Positions 15,412-27,721 are shown, counted from the first letter of the stretch. The stretch: DNA of 64,000 bases from Enchytraeus crypticus (GCA_905160935.1 CAJHZI010000612.1:336501-400500); one strand, 5' to 3'. The notes: generated by a model from the sequence alone, not told the origin. Translations and numbers: made by a program.

Positions 15412-16105
15412 ACAGAGGTCCATAAAAACTTTCAATCCGTGTTTTAATACGTACTTCACAAACTCGTTCTTCTTATTAAACATTTCGATTGTAAACGTGT
15501 TACAGTAAATGCCAAGGCAGATCGAGTGTGAAAATATTGGTGTGAAAACATATACATGTACACTGTACATGTAGGTCTAGAAAATTTTGCAGCGGTGAAT
15601 GATGGAAACTCGGCGATAGTTGGCTTATTATTTAATTTATAAATTGCAAAGTGCGCGAAATATACTATGTACGACAACTAATGCTGCATTGCAGTCTAAT
15701 AAATCAACATATAAGATCCACACACATTCTTGTAGAGTTCAGTATATCTGACTCGAAGTGCTATTGTTAGCTCCGTGGCTAATCTACTAGTTACAAAATA
15801 AATTAAAATATATAACATAATCTTGCTCATTAATATAATTAACAATCAATAGCAAGGTATAATTCAACCAGTAAGGGTTAACAACTTCTACATAAAATGC
15901 ATACAGAGTTATCTAGAATCATACATGGTGTTGTTATTGTTTGTGAATGAGGTTTGGTTAATCGATCTGCTCTAATCGGTAGAGTTGTCGCAGTTTTCCT
16001 TTAGCAGCAATCTATTAGAAATAATACATTTGTTTTATTAAAACACCAAAATATATCATCAGTTATTTGCATGCAAGCTAAATCGTCAACATTTTAAAGG
16101 TCCAA
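15411..16105. other. Intergenic, nothing recognised
   Basis: AT-rich unique-looking sequence with no exon or repeat family I can support. Confidence 0.4.
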
Positions 16106-16445
16106 ACTACGGTAGGTTACAAACAAGTGACTTGCCAGTAACTTATTGTTGCATTAATCTTTGTGACGGTAGCTCCAGTGTGTCGAGTCGTCTTGAAGAG
16201 ACGTCTTGTCTTGTGCTTCTGAATCTTGACGTTAAACACACTACAACTCTTTTAAAGATACATTCTTTTGATATGGTACATAGCAGTTCTGGTTACGGCA
16301 TGGTTAGTTACAAATCAGTGACTTACCAGTAATTCACTGTTACCATAATCTTTGTGACGGTAGCTCGAGTGTGTCTAGTCGTCTTGAAGAGAATCCTTAT
16401 GTTTCTGAACCTTGACGTTAAACACAATGCAACCTACCTACCTTT
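16106..16445 (+). repeat. Two direct copies of a unit of about 190 bp
   Basis: TTACAAACAAGTGACTTGCC, ATCTTTGTGACGGTAGCTC, GTCGTCTTGAAGAGA and CTTGACGTTAAACACA at 16118-16245 recur at 16306-16430 with about 85% identity by eye. The 66-codon frame across copy 1 is not preserved in copy 2. Confidence 0.8.
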
Positions 16446-16721
16446 AAAGGTAGGGCTGAAACGATCATGATTTAGCATGGAAATGTAAGGTGTGCCATGT
16501 TTAGATATGTAGCACATGTCGACACATAAATCATGTGTCGCTGGTCACTGGCCTGTAAATGTGATACCACTGGCGCTATAAGCACACCCACTTTTGCTTG
16601 AAAGCGTCACGAGATATACATGCTACAGTTTTCCTGCTGTAACCGTTATACCGCTCTTCATTAGCTCTCGACGTGTCAAGTTTTACCTCTCATCTCTGAC
16701 TGAAGCGTTAAGTTAAATAAA

Positions 16722-16918
16722 GTTCCGTTGTAGAAGTTAGGTGTAAGAAAGATTTAAAGAAAAAGTAAGTGTTCAGTTGTAGAAGTTAAGTGAAAGAAAG
16801 TGTTCAAGAAGAAGTAAGTGTTCTGTTGTAGAAGTTAGTGAAAGAATGAGTGAGAGAAGAAGTAAGTGTTCCGTTGTAGAAGTTAGTGAAAGAATGAGTT
16901 AGAGAAAAAGTAAGTCGT
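16722..16918 (+). repeat. Four tandem copies of a unit of about 50 bp
   Basis: The unit contains GTTCCGTTGTAGAAGTTAG, GTGAAAGAA and AGAAGTAAGT. The copies diverge at internal positions. Confidence 0.85.
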
Positions 16919-17259
16919 CGATGAAAATTATTAGAGATTTAATAATAATTGTAAGATTTATAATTAGCCTACAGTGGTAAAGTTGTTATTATGACTAGAC
17001 AATAACTGCAGATAGGGTCGTAAATCTTGTTATTTTCTTATTCTTTGTTCTTATGTTAATTTCTCGAGATTGATTAGCAATTATTTTTCCTGATTTAAAT
17101 ACTACTCAGTATATCACGTGATCTGAGCTATTGCCTACTAGTAAGTATAAAATGACGTCGGCTCATAATAACAGTATTTACTAATATAATTATGCTTTTA
17201 ACAAAATCCTATTAGGGTTACTCATGCTACTCATAAACTCAAATTAAAGCATCAAGCCC

Positions 17260-17355
17260 AGGTTAACGTTGGCTTCTCGAAAGCATGTCAGGGGCGACGA
17301 GAACACTGGATTTGAACCTCGCACCTACAGTTTCACAACTTGCTAACAGGCTACC
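17260..17355 (-). mobile_element. tRNA-derived SINE, family A (diverged)
   Basis: The minus strand keeps GAGGTTCAAATCCAGTGTTC and the CTTTCGAGAAGCCAACGTTA block. Confidence 0.6.
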
Positions 17356-17464
17356 GACTCAGCGCAATTTGTGAATAGATAACGAAGATGTTCTCTCAGA
17401 CTGATTCATAAACCATAACTTAGGCCTACATGAGCTGAACTTAATAGTGTTCAGTTTGCATGGC

Positions 17465-17565
17465 TAAAGATATATTCATATTGCTCATCGGTTTGATTTG
17501 GTTCCACAGTGTTAAATGTTATTTTTGGATAACAGTAGCACTCAATTCAAATTGTTGTTATTTAG
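17465..17565 (-). mobile_element. Family E retroposon fragment (diverged)
   Basis: TTGCTCATCGGTTTGATTTG, CCACAGTGTTAAATG and ATTCAAATTGTTGTT match the minus-strand orientation of family E. Confidence 0.55.
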
Positions 17566-18350
17566 CATTGGTTTTGATATATAAGTTCATATCAAATCAT
17601 CGATACATTCTCAACTCACGGTGGCAAATATCGCTTTCGGCCCCATCGCCTCTTCACATCTCTCGCGAAATTCTAGAATTTCATAGAACATAGAACCGGT
17701 GTGATTTAACTGTCCACTGTAATGATATATTTGTTAGATATAGCACTGTGTAGCTCTTGTGATTGAAGCACTTTTGTCGATACGATTTCAGGGTAGCATG
17801 CAGCTCTTGTACCATAAGTTCTTCTATCAGATAGCTCTTGAACTCAAAAAAAGTTTTAAGTACCAAAACCAAGTGTCGATCATTCTGAGATCGTCATACA
17901 TATGATGCCACACAGTCCCTAGTGTTCGCACTTTGCATGCGGTATTTTAACTATGTTAATAGTGACGTCAACATAACGTCATTTTCAGCCTCTAAACTGG
18001 TTTAAATTATGCCACAAATTCGACTAAACACTAAACGATTGAACTATGTTTCAATCGTGCAGTAATCTGTTGCATGCAATGTAATGTGGTATGTAAAGTA
18101 GTCTTGTTACTGACTGTACATATTAATCTCTCTAGAATAGAGAGTTACGCTTTCATGTCAATATCTTCTCAAAATAACTCTAATAATTATCTCGTGGCAT
18201 CAGCACTGACGAGGATATGATGTTTACACAGATCTACTAGAAATTAGAAGAATATTCGAAAAGGTAAGTTCCACAAGCTATAACCTATAACTGTTTTATA
18301 GAATTAGTTAAAATAAGATTTTAGCAGTTCGTTGTGTGATGTAACCCTTC
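17566..18350. other. Intergenic, nothing recognised
   Basis: No supported exon. An exact TGACGTCA palindrome lies at 17963-17970. Confidence 0.4.
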
Positions 18351-18700
18351 TCTCTCTCTCTCTCTGTCACTCTCCCTTTCTCTCAGAAGTATCCTACCAA
18401 GTGGCTGGTTAAAGATACATATTATTTACTTTTACTAATATTTTGCTTTTGAGCTCAATAAAGAGCACTCCATTGATTAGCCAGTTGATCTTTTCATATA
18501 AAGCTCTGTCTTATCAACGTGTTAATGTAGCGTAGCTATAGCTTGTAAATAATACGGCTTCTGAGGTGATCTCCCTTTGCCCTCCTCAGTTCTTACTCAG
18601 TCGCTTCTTACGAAACGTGAATTGGAACGTTGGACTATTATTCAGCATCCCGGACACAACACGGGTAGTCCATTGATGTAATAATCTGTTTTGATGAACT
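18351..18700. mobile_element. Dispersed retroposon copy beginning at a (CT)n tract
   Basis: (CT)n is followed by AAGTGGCTGGTTAAAGATAC, AAAGAGCACTCCATTGATTA, GGCTTCTGAGGTGATCTCCC and CAGCATCCCGGACACAACAC. Matching orders occur at 41330-41460 plus 42360-42600, and at 50092-50410. Confidence 0.6.
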
Positions 18701-19067
18701 ATCATTCTAAAGATTAACTTACTTTTCCATAGACTTACGTTATCCTCAGTTTCTTGCCTTAAGTCTCTATCAGTGACAATAGAGCTCTGAATTTCAAAGC
18801 GCGCATCTGTGGAACCGATCGAGGGGGGAACTAATGTGCTATAATAAAAAATGTTAAAATTGTCTATAGAAAATTTCACATAGTCTATCAGGACATTGCC
18901 CTGGTTTTCCAGACTCTACGGCTCGTAGACCACAACAGAATCCTGAAAACTTTGTATTAATATAATAATTAGTACAAGACCATCATTAGAGGCTTATTAG
19001 AGTAGTCCTTCTATTCCTACATTCCTGGAGTTAAATAGTTCTTTTAATGATTCACTAGTTTTCTCGC

Positions 19068-19087
19068 ATTCTCTCTCTCTCTCTCTT

Positions 19088-19132
<45 letters not shown>
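19068..19132. repeat. (CT)n microsatellite
   Basis: Near-pure CT dinucleotides. Confidence 0.93.
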
Positions 19133-19138
<6 letters not shown>

Positions 19139-20150
19139 GCGCATCGTCAATCTAGGGATCCTTGATAAGTTATCTATTAGTTTCTGTTTTTTCTCTAATA
19201 TTTCTCTCGTATTAGTATTTTGTCTGTTAACGATTCATACTCTCTAAGGACACGCCCTTATACAACTTTCCAACTTCTTGTTTCATTCAAATGCATTAGC
19301 TGTTATTTGTCGTAAACTCTTCTATAATATCTTATTTTCTAATTTGATAGAAATTATAAGTTATACAAAATCAAGTATTCTTTTCATTCTATCGAGAGGT
19401 CAACATTTGCATGTTTAGTCAGAACTCATAAAACACATAAACCACTCCGACCTCTGTTGTTAGAGCCAAAACCCGTCACCATACAGAAACTTGTTGTTGC
19501 ACTGCCATGTTTACACATCACGCTACTCTTGGTTTGGCAGCGGTTTGATATCGAGGCCTAAAATTTCTTCATTAGCAATGACACAAAATATTGCACATTT
19601 AGAACTAATGCAGAATATTATACATTTCTAAATGGTAAAGATATGATGCATTTAGAGATAATAAAAAATACTTTACATTTACAAACAGTACAAAATATTA
19701 TGTGGTAGGCCTATTCTTCTGATATTTTAACGTTTAAAATGGAATCTCTTGAAATTTCTGTCACTGGTGGTTTCTCTCGGGTGACAAATGGGCGCAATTG
19801 AAATGGTACTGCAACATTTTTCTAAATTATTGGATGGAATATTTCATGTAGTCGGATATCTCGACGTCTTGTCTAATTCGACTTCCGAAGACAACAATAA
19901 ATAGGGTTATATAGACTTCCTTCAAAATGTTTAAGATCAGTTTTGAAGAAATTTTCAAAAGTGTTTGAAAGTTTTCAACATATTATTTTAGTAGTTTCAC
20001 TCTAAAGATTGCTGCTCTAGATTTGATAGTCTCCTATGATCCTATAAAAGCTCGTGCCTTTTGAGGTCTAGAATGTAGGGCCCAGAACTGTCTGTATGTA
20101 ACGAATGAGCGTCATATGTAATAAATAAAACAGCGAGCAAGTGATGATAG
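19133..20150. other. Intergenic, nothing recognised
   Basis: No exon-like frame or RNA gene is seen. A short run of related ATTTAGAACTAATGCAGAA and AAATATTA words lies at 19585-19700. Confidence 0.4.
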
Positions 20151-20261
20151 GTACAGGCTGACGAGCGCACATACATGCACACGTACGTGCACACATACGT
20201 TCACACATACATGCACACATACAAGCACAAATCAAGCAACAAGTATGTATAGTATGTATAT

Positions 20262-20355
20262 ATTCAATATGCGCGGGGTTCAAATCATGGGCTTTCCCGT
20301 CGCTGACATCAATTTCGACTGAGGAAACTGACGTTAACCTTAGCTTTACCAGCTT
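20262..20355 (+). mobile_element. tRNA-derived SINE, family A (5' truncated)
   Basis: B-box GGGTTCAAATCATGGGC, then GAGGAAACTGACGTTAACC and TTTACCAGCTTTTA. It lies next to a CA/CG-rich tract at 20165-20230. Confidence 0.75.
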
Positions 20356-20639
20356 TTACATACGTGCACACATTCGTGCACTGGCATTTCTAGACAAACA
20401 CGTTGACATCTAATGTGCATGTATATGTTTTGATTCAGATAAATGCTATAATTTTAAGTACAAATACAGCAATAATTATTGCGTTCTTTGATGTAGCACT
20501 GATGTATGACCGCTAAGAAATCGAAACACTAGAAGTTACAATACTGTAACGTTCGCTCCCTGTGAAGTACTACCTACGTTACGAGAGTTTCTAATAGTCA
20601 AATCTTGGTTTGGACCACGATATTATACGGATGTGCCAT

Positions 20640-21060
20640 ATAATAGCCGTGCCTTAAGGGAGGAAGATATCAGGAAACTAGAGGCATTGGAAGTGCGGAT
20701 ATGAGAATAATAGAATGGAATAGCTAGACTCAAAAGGTTAAAAATGAGGAAGTTCTGGAGAGAGTTGGTACAGATAGACAGCTGATAAATGTTTTAAGAA
20801 ATATAAAGAAGAGTTCGATAGACACATTCTAAGAGGGGAAGTCTATTAAAAGAGGTTATAGAAGACAGAATGGAAGGAAATAAAGGCAACGGCACGCCGA
20901 GATTAGGAATGTTAGATGATTTAAAGATCCACTCATATGTGGATATGAAGAGGAAAGCGGAAGATATAGAAGTGGAGGCTTTTTATACCATGGACCTGCC
21001 AGTATGTAGTGCACTAAGAGAGAAAGAGAGAGAGAGACAGAGAGAGAAAAGGAGTCAATA
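20640..21060 (+). mobile_element. LINE 3' end with (GAGA)n tail
   Basis: The broken frame reads [18 protein letters not shown], then LKIHSYVDMKRKAED, then TMDLPVCSAL. This matches the C-terminus of RTE-like non-LTR retrotransposon ORFs, as seen again on the minus strand at 30073-30230. The copy ends GTGCACTAAGAGAGAAAGAG and runs into a GAGA tract. Upstream frames contain several stops, so the copy is dead. Confidence 0.7.
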
Positions 21061-21564
21061 ACGTAAAAGCAGTTGTCAGACAAATGCTGTTGGCTAATGA
21101 CAAATGGTCAGTTTATCTGTTTTGATATGTTTAATTTCTAAAGTTAAATAACTTTACTGCTAGTTAAAATTTTCGCATGATCAGCTTGGCTGACTTGTAA
21201 AATTTTATTTCATTGATTTAGCAGGAGGTGAACTGAACACAAGCATAAGTTATTGTAGATATTCAATTACAATTTTTAAACGTGCTTACTATAGTTGCTA
21301 AAGAGAAAAATGAACGTTATTACGCCCTTACATTTAAGATTTATGTGCGCCATGGTGCATAATGGTTTATCATTTGTCTAAAAGGATTAAATTGTTTAGA
21401 ATCTATTACCGCTTTATTAGCTATACTTCACACGTAATTCAAGCTAGTCGAAACATTGCCATATGGCATTAGGGGCACATTTCACGAATCGCGAAACTGA
21501 AATTGTTACTCTTTAATTTTATTAATTTATTTTTAACCTACATTTTAGTTTCAATCCATATTTG

Positions 21565-21665
21565 GTTTCTCTGTCTTACTGCACTGCCTAATGGCAGGTC
21601 TATGGCATATAACTCCACATATTTCTATCCTCTGCTTTTCTATTCACATCATGATATCAACATAC
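21565..21665 (-). mobile_element. LINE 3' end fragment (same family as 20640-21060)
   Basis: ACTGCACTGCCTAATGGCAG then GTCTATGGCATATAACTCCA matches the LINE tail in reverse orientation. Confidence 0.6.
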
Positions 21666-21669
21666 GAAT

Positions 21670-22760
21670 TAGTTGAAGAATCATCCATTATTCCTTGTCT
21701 CTGTCTTCCTTTAGCCTTTTTTACTTCCTTTCTTCCCTCAGTTACCTCTTTCAGTAAACCATCCCTCTCAGTACATGACCCATCCAGTTCTTATTTCAAA
21801 TCCTTGTGATATTTATTAATTGTCTATACACGTATATGCCAACCCTAATCAACACTTCTATTTTATTTTTTCAGGCCATTTGATCTTCTATATTTTTTCC
21901 ATAGCCACATTTCTCATGTTTTCAGTTTCCTAAGATCCTCCATTCTTGAAGACCATGCTTCATATTTTATTATTTTACAAATATATTCCAATTATACAGT
22001 ATATCGTATGTTATTAATTCCAAAAGTTCCTCACCTTATTATTGCAACCAAAAGCATACATACAATTTTCTCGACCCCCTTGTCTCTTCCCTACCCCATT
22101 CCCCCGTCTCTTTCTCTTCCTCTCTTTTCTTGCCAGTTACTATCTCATTCTCTCTTTTTGTCTTCATTCACTCTTTCTCTCAACTTTAAGAGTAAAACAA
22201 AACAAGAGAAGCTCTGTTTTGTGAACCTTTAGAAATTAAACTACATTCGTTGATGTTAAACCAGTAATTAATTTTGATGGCGTCAGAAATCTGGCCGTGA
22301 TGTTGTTGTTGTTTACTGGGCTAAGTAGTTATGGGGTTCAACGTATCACACTGAAATAGCCGACATTTACCTAAAGCTATTTCAGTTCTTAGAACATATT
22401 TCGGGTGCCCGCATTGGATGACCGCAGATCAAAGGCGCAGGCCATTAGCGGCAAGGTTTCCAGAACAAAGTCTTCAGGATTTGTTTCTTTTTCCTTGAAA
22501 TCTGTCTTGATGACCCAGTATTATGCTCTTTAATCTTGAAATGGAATTAATTTATGATTGAGATAATAGAAAATAAAATTGAATTTGAAAGGCGTTTGAC
22601 GAATTTGTATAAGGTTTAAATGATATTGATCTGAATTCAAATCCAAAGCCAAACTGCAAATAAACTTCCGCTGAGAGGACGAAAGAGAGTTTTATTAGGC
22701 CTATCACATCGCGACGATAAACAACGTGAATCTAACGATGATGAACATACAAATATTGTC
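21670..22760. other. Intergenic, nothing recognised
   Basis: Pyrimidine-rich at 21680-22180. The short frames there are low complexity. No gene is supported. Confidence 0.4.
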
Positions 22761-22764
22761 ATAT

Positions 22765-22922
22765 GTGCCATTGAATCAACCTGTATTGATACTCACTGTA
22801 TCGATCCATTGATCAACCTGTATTGATACTCATTGTATCGATGTATTGATCAACCTATATTGATACTCATTGTATCGATGTATTGATTAACCTGTATTGA
22901 TACTCACTGTATCTATCCATTT
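22765..22922 (+). repeat. Four tandem copies of a unit of about 40 bp
   Basis: The unit contains TCAACCTGTATTGATACTC, then ACTGTATCGATCCATTGA. Confidence 0.88.
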
Positions 22923-23524
22923 AAAGATTACGAGACTTTCCTCCTTTAGTGCTTTACGCAGTTTTCTACAGGCCGCACGCATTGGCGCGGATACTCAATT
23001 AATATGTGCAAATTACTGCTGAGAAATATATCAAAATTTACTTTAAATTTAACGACGCATTAAAATAAAATCTGTCCCAAACAAAATCACTTAAATTATT
23101 GAAATTTGTTCTCAGTTGCGATGCTGTTCCTATCAAATTGCTTTGGAATTTTACCAATCGACGACATTTAAATGAACAAAAATCGGCCAAAAGAGCTACG
23201 CTGACCTTACAAGGTTGTATTTACATGTGAATTTAATATGAGTGGAGGTTTGTTAGTACTTGTAATGCACTGTAGAAGTTTTCCACTTGGCTTAGAGCCA
23301 TGTCCAAAACATCGCACTCTTCTGCTGATAGATTCCGTGAGACTAGTACTCGCTGTTCTATGGAGTCCTCTGCATTGAGTGTGGTAGTAAACTATAACTA
23401 GGAATAAGTATCGTGGACCTGCTGTTTTTCAGAGCTTACTAGAGACTAACTGTTCTTTAAAACAAATAAAAATTAATACGTAGGTCTAATAAGTAGAAAG
23501 ATCGCAACGTAAGTGCAAATAATT

Positions 23525-23670
23525 ATAATAAATTCATTGGTTGGTTGATTGATTGGTGGATTGTTTGATTGGTTGATTTAATAGTTGAATGTTTGATTGA
23601 TTTATTGTTTGATTGGTTGATTGATTGATTGGTTGATTTAATAGTTGATTTTTTGACTGATCAATTGATG
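23525..23670 (+). repeat. (TTGATTGG)-type degenerate repeat
   Basis: GATTGATTGG and GGTTGATTTAATAGTTGA words repeat. Similar GATT tracts occur at 39855-39905 and 45150-45510. Confidence 0.85.
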
Positions 23671-23965
23671 CTTTTCCCATCAGATTTTAAACAAATTCCT
23701 CTATTAAATAAAAGTGTAGTAAAAAAGTTCAATATATCTGGTTGAATACTGCGGGATGGAGACGGCTATTGTTAAGGGAAGCCATGAAGTTTAGCCTTAC
23801 TGCATGCATACTCCTAGAGACGCTTAGAGTTAAGGGAAGCCGCAGATATTTTGTAGGCTCCTGTAGAAGCCCGGCATCAGCAGCTGATCAGCTTTTAAAA
23901 CCTGAGCCGTTGAACGCGTGAATGACATTCAGTTTACGACTGTGAAACAAATGTTCTACACCTGA

Positions 23966-24770
23966 CAGCATGCTCGTTAAATACATAACCTAGGTTAATA
24001 CATCAAATAGACTGTTTATTAAATACATAACCTAGGTTAATACATCAAATAGACTGTTTATTAAATACATAACCTAGGTGAATATCAAGCGTTCTGTTCA
24101 TTAAATACATAACCTAGGTTAATAGCGGGTAGAATAGTTAAATACATAACCTAGGTTAATACATCAAATAGACTGTTTATTAAATACATAACCTAGGTTA
24201 ATACATCAAATAGACTGTTTATTAAATACATAACCTAGGTGAATATCAAGCGTTCTGTTCATTAAATACATAACCTAGGTTAATAGCGGGTAGAATAGTT
24301 AAATACATAACCTAGGTTAATACATCAAATAGACTGTTTATTAAATACATAACCTAGGTTAATATCAAGTTTAATTCTGTTCAATTAAGACTAACCTACG
24401 TTAATAGCAGTGATCGTAAAACATAACCTAGGTAATACATCAAGTAGACTGTTCATTAATACATAACCCAGGTTTATCAAGTATACTGTTCATTAAATAC
24501 ATAACCTAGGTTAATAGCAGGTAGAATCGTTAAATACATAACCTAGGTTAATAGCAGGTAGAATCGTTAAATACATAACCTAGGTTAATAGCAGGTAGAA
24601 TCGTTAAATACATAACCTAGGTTAATAGCAGGTAGAATCGTTAAATACATAACCTAGGTTAATACATCAAATAGACTGTTCATTAAATACATAACCTAGG
24701 TTAATATCAAGTATACGTTCTGTTCATTAAATACATAACCTACGTTAATATTAATATAATGTAATAATAA
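23966..24770 (+). repeat. Minisatellite with a conserved CCTAGG core
   Basis: About 20 units of 35-45 bp share the invariant block TTAAATACATAACCTAGGTT, joined by alternating spacers (AATACATCAAATAGACTGTT or AATAGCAGGTAGAATCG). A higher-order repeat of about 180 bp is visible at 23975-24300. The final units run into a family C retroposon tail. Confidence 0.93.
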
Positions 24771-24824
24771 TAAAGGGTTAACGTCCGTTTCCTCATACAA
24801 GGATGACGTAAGGGACGTCATCAA
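24758..24824 (-). mobile_element. SINE-like tail, family C
   Basis: (ATA)n, then AAAGGGTTAACGTCCGTTTC, CTCATACAAGGATGACG and GGGACGTC. It is the reverse complement of tails at 29416-29483 and 33028-33095. Confidence 0.65.
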
Positions 24825-25499
24825 GTATACTATAAGCCTACGTCTATAGACATGGATACAAGCTTTAGATAGTATTAGTAGTATGATATTAAATAAAACA
24901 ATAATATATAAATAGGAAATTATATGCCGTAGCCTAATAATCATAAATAGTTAAATTTACAAAATAGTTATAAGTATAGATACTAAATATGGTTACTAGT
25001 TAAAATATGGATAAAACCTATTTCCTCGTATAATGTCCGGGTCAATGAAGAATTGACCAACGATTAACTGCGCGTGTAGTAAGAGACGACTAAACAAGAA
25101 CTGAGGAATGAAACGGAATATCACCTCAGAGGCAATATATTTTTCATGATATAGGCTACATAAAGTATGGATAAAGCATGGCTCTTGGTGAAGCGATTAA
25201 CTTGTTGTGAAAGCAGACTCGGAATGTAAATATGTACGTTGGCCCCGCCACTAAGCCGAACATTAAAAAGAGAGAGAAAGAAAGAGAGACAAAGACAGAG
25301 ACATACAGAGCGTATACGGTATAGTAAAAAAAGATATGGATTAAATGCGGTACGTGTTCTATGAGTAGGCTAGTAATGACTATGGTACTATAGTGGTCAG
25401 ATATTGTGCTACACTGGTTGATCCATGAGCTTTGAGGGTCGGGTTTGGTTGAGGGATTGGGTTTGGTTGAAAGTTTTGTTATCGGCCAGTAAAGCGAGC

Positions 25500-25960
25500 G
25501 AAGCTGAGTTTCTAATTTAATGGGTTGAGTTGGGTTATTTATTTAATGGTTTTAGTTGGGTTATTTATTTAATGGGTTGAGTTGGGTTATTTATTTAATG
25601 GGATGAGTTGGGTTATTTATTTAGTGGCTTGAGTTGGGTTATTTATTTAATGGGTTGAGTTGGGTTATTTGTTTAATGGGATGAGTTGGGTTATTTATTT
25701 AATGGGTTGAGTTGGGTTATATATTTAATGGGATGAGTTGGGTTATTTATTTAATGGGATGAGTTGGGTTATTTATTTAGTTGGTTGAGTTGGGTTATTT
25801 ATTTAATGGGTTGAGTTGGGTTATTTATTTAATGGGTTGAGTTGGGTTATTTATTTAATGGGTTGAGTTGGGTTATTTATTTAGTGGGTTGAGTTGGGTT
25901 ATTTATTTAGTGGGTTGAGTTGGGTTATTTTATTAATGGGGTGAGTTGGGCTAGTTGTAT
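25500..25960 (+). repeat. 26-bp minisatellite
   Basis: About 17 copies of GGGTTGAGTTGGGTTATTTA followed by TTTAAT, with single-base variants (GATGAG, TTAGTG). Confidence 0.95.
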
Positions 25961-26569
25961 AATGGGCTGATTTGATAGGATTCAATGATTTATGCTTCTA
26001 TTCATTAATTGAATCACTCTTTTTTTATCTCGTTCATTCTATCACTAAACTCTTTGTTATTTCTTTTAACTTAATTTATTCCATTTTATTTATTTTATTT
26101 TATTTCAATTAATTAATTAATTAATTAATTTGGTTCACACAATTATTTGATTGATTGATTGATTTCAGTGAATTCTAACATGCACATTTTTAAACGTATA
26201 ATAACAACAACTAATGCAGTTGTGTTGAGCTGTTGCTATTGAGAGTAAGTTTACAAAAACCAGCGAGTCTTGTGTTATTTGCGTATATCTATGATTGACG
26301 GCTACCTCTCAGTTTAATTAATCCAAGCAGAAAATATTAATTAATTATTTGTGGATATCCCGCTTAACGCATCTGGAATCAGTCAATCTCTTCATGACAC
26401 AGGTAAGCTTAATTGCATGTAGGCGTATACAGATTCTGACAGCAAAATCATATGTAATCCTCTTTGATGTACTGTTGACAGGTTGTGTTCCGACAAAAAT
26501 AGCAAAAGGATTAACAGAAAATGGTACTGTCTTGAAATGCGAAAATATAAATAAATAAATAAATATACT

Positions 26570-26624
26570 GTATATGCATTGTGTATAATATATATATATA
26601 TATATATATATAGGCCTAATAGTG

Positions 26625-26656
<32 letters not shown>

Positions 26657-26660
26657 ATTA
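26570..26660. repeat. (AT)n microsatellite
   Basis: Two AT tracts separated by a short unique spacer. Confidence 0.93.
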
Positions 26661-26694
26661 TATTGAATGTCTCAACAGAATAGTAGTTGGAGGT

Positions 26695-26822
26695 GCAGAG
26701 AAAGTAAAGAAGTTTTAAATGACAGTTCCTGAAGTGAATTGAACCCTTGTTGATTCGAATCGCAGTCGCGCTCAGTCTGAGAGTGAAATATCGGACATTC
26801 ACTGGACTGATTACATGGTTCT
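26695..26822 (+). mobile_element. tRNA-derived SINE, family D
   Basis: AAGAAGTTTTAAATGACAG, TTGATTCGAATCGCAGTC, CTGAGAGTGAAATATCGGAC and ATTCACTGGACTG. Confidence 0.75.
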
Positions 26823-27076
26823 AGTTATCAAAATCATGATTGTAGAACAATCTTTTTGCTAATTTAGTTCTGATTATAAAACTAACTTCATATTAAATAC
26901 TTTTGATTGATTCATTAACTAATTGATTGATGATGAATTGACAGCCTGATAACTATAGCTGACTATAGTCATCAATTGACTGATTGATTGATCAATTGCC
27001 TGGTTGACTGGCTGTAATTACATGTAATTTTCAATCACCGATAAATGATTACACAGTACTACACTAGTGCAGTTCA

Positions 27077-27185
27077 GCTGGTCAGTGGTTAATGTGGGAA
27101 TTCAAAACTAGGGGAACGGTCAGAATATTTCGGACCCCCTCTGATGTATTTACAGATCTCCTAGTGTCTAATATGAACAACTCAC
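27077..27185 (+). mobile_element. Terminal fragment of a TIR element
   Basis: CAGTGGTTAATGTGGGAATT and GGGGAACGGTCAGAATATTT match, in reverse complement, the right end of the short TIR element at 47894-48071. The fragment abuts a family A SINE. Confidence 0.65.
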
Positions 27186-27187
27186 TT

Positions 27188-27278
27188 GGTGCTGGGTTCA
27201 AATCCTGGGCTCGCCCGTCACTGACATCGCTTTCGAGTGAGGAAACTGACGTTAACCCTAGCTTTACCAGCTTTTTTT
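27188..27278 (+). mobile_element. tRNA-derived SINE, family A
   Basis: GGGTTCAAATCCTGGGCTCG and GAGGAAACTGACGTTAACCC, then TTTACCAGCTTTTTTT. The 5' third is missing. Confidence 0.8.
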
Positions 27279-27299
27279 AACTCAGAAAAACAAGCTAGG

Positions 27300-27652
27300 A
27301 GAGCTGCGTTCCCCTTCGCCCCCACTTCATCAACTGCAGCCGGTACACATATAGATAGAGGTCAGGGACCCGTGAGGCCTACAGGCTCATCTTAGTGGGG
27401 TCAGATACTAACCTCCACCCCTCTCCCGCTGTCTACTGCCGCACCTCACCCCCTCCTCCATCACTCATCTAAAACATTTGAAATGCTGAGACTAACTACC
27501 TATCTGTCAAATTACTTGTCTCTTGTGGTCTCTGTGTACTCAGTCCTCATCGTGTGGTGCTTTGGCGCCTTATTGTGTATAGTCTGCAAGAGACGTCCCT
27601 GACATTGCCTTATGGCGAGGAACCGAACGTTAAATTCTTATTGATGGATTGA
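27300..27652 (+). mobile_element. SINE-like element, family B (longest copy)
   Basis: A GC-richer body (CCTCATCGTGTGGTGC, GGCGCCTTATTGTGTATAG) ends with CCTGACATTGCCTTATGGCG, AGGAACCGAACGTTAAATTC and (GATT)n. The 3' tail is shared with 9529-9583 and 40951-41018. Confidence 0.6.
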
Positions 27653-27721
27653 TTGACCTAATTTTGTGAGATCTTATTCTGACAAACACTAGAAATTAAT
27701 CTGAACAGGCCAAGTGATAAC

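Noticed and set aside
18586-18879. 97-residue minus-strand frame
   Set aside because: Overlaps a dispersed retroposon also found at 42360-42600 and 50255-50410.
23966-24770. CRISPR-like array (constant core, variable spacers)
   Set aside because: Spacers fall into a few recurring types, and the surroundings are eukaryotic introns and SINEs without cas genes.
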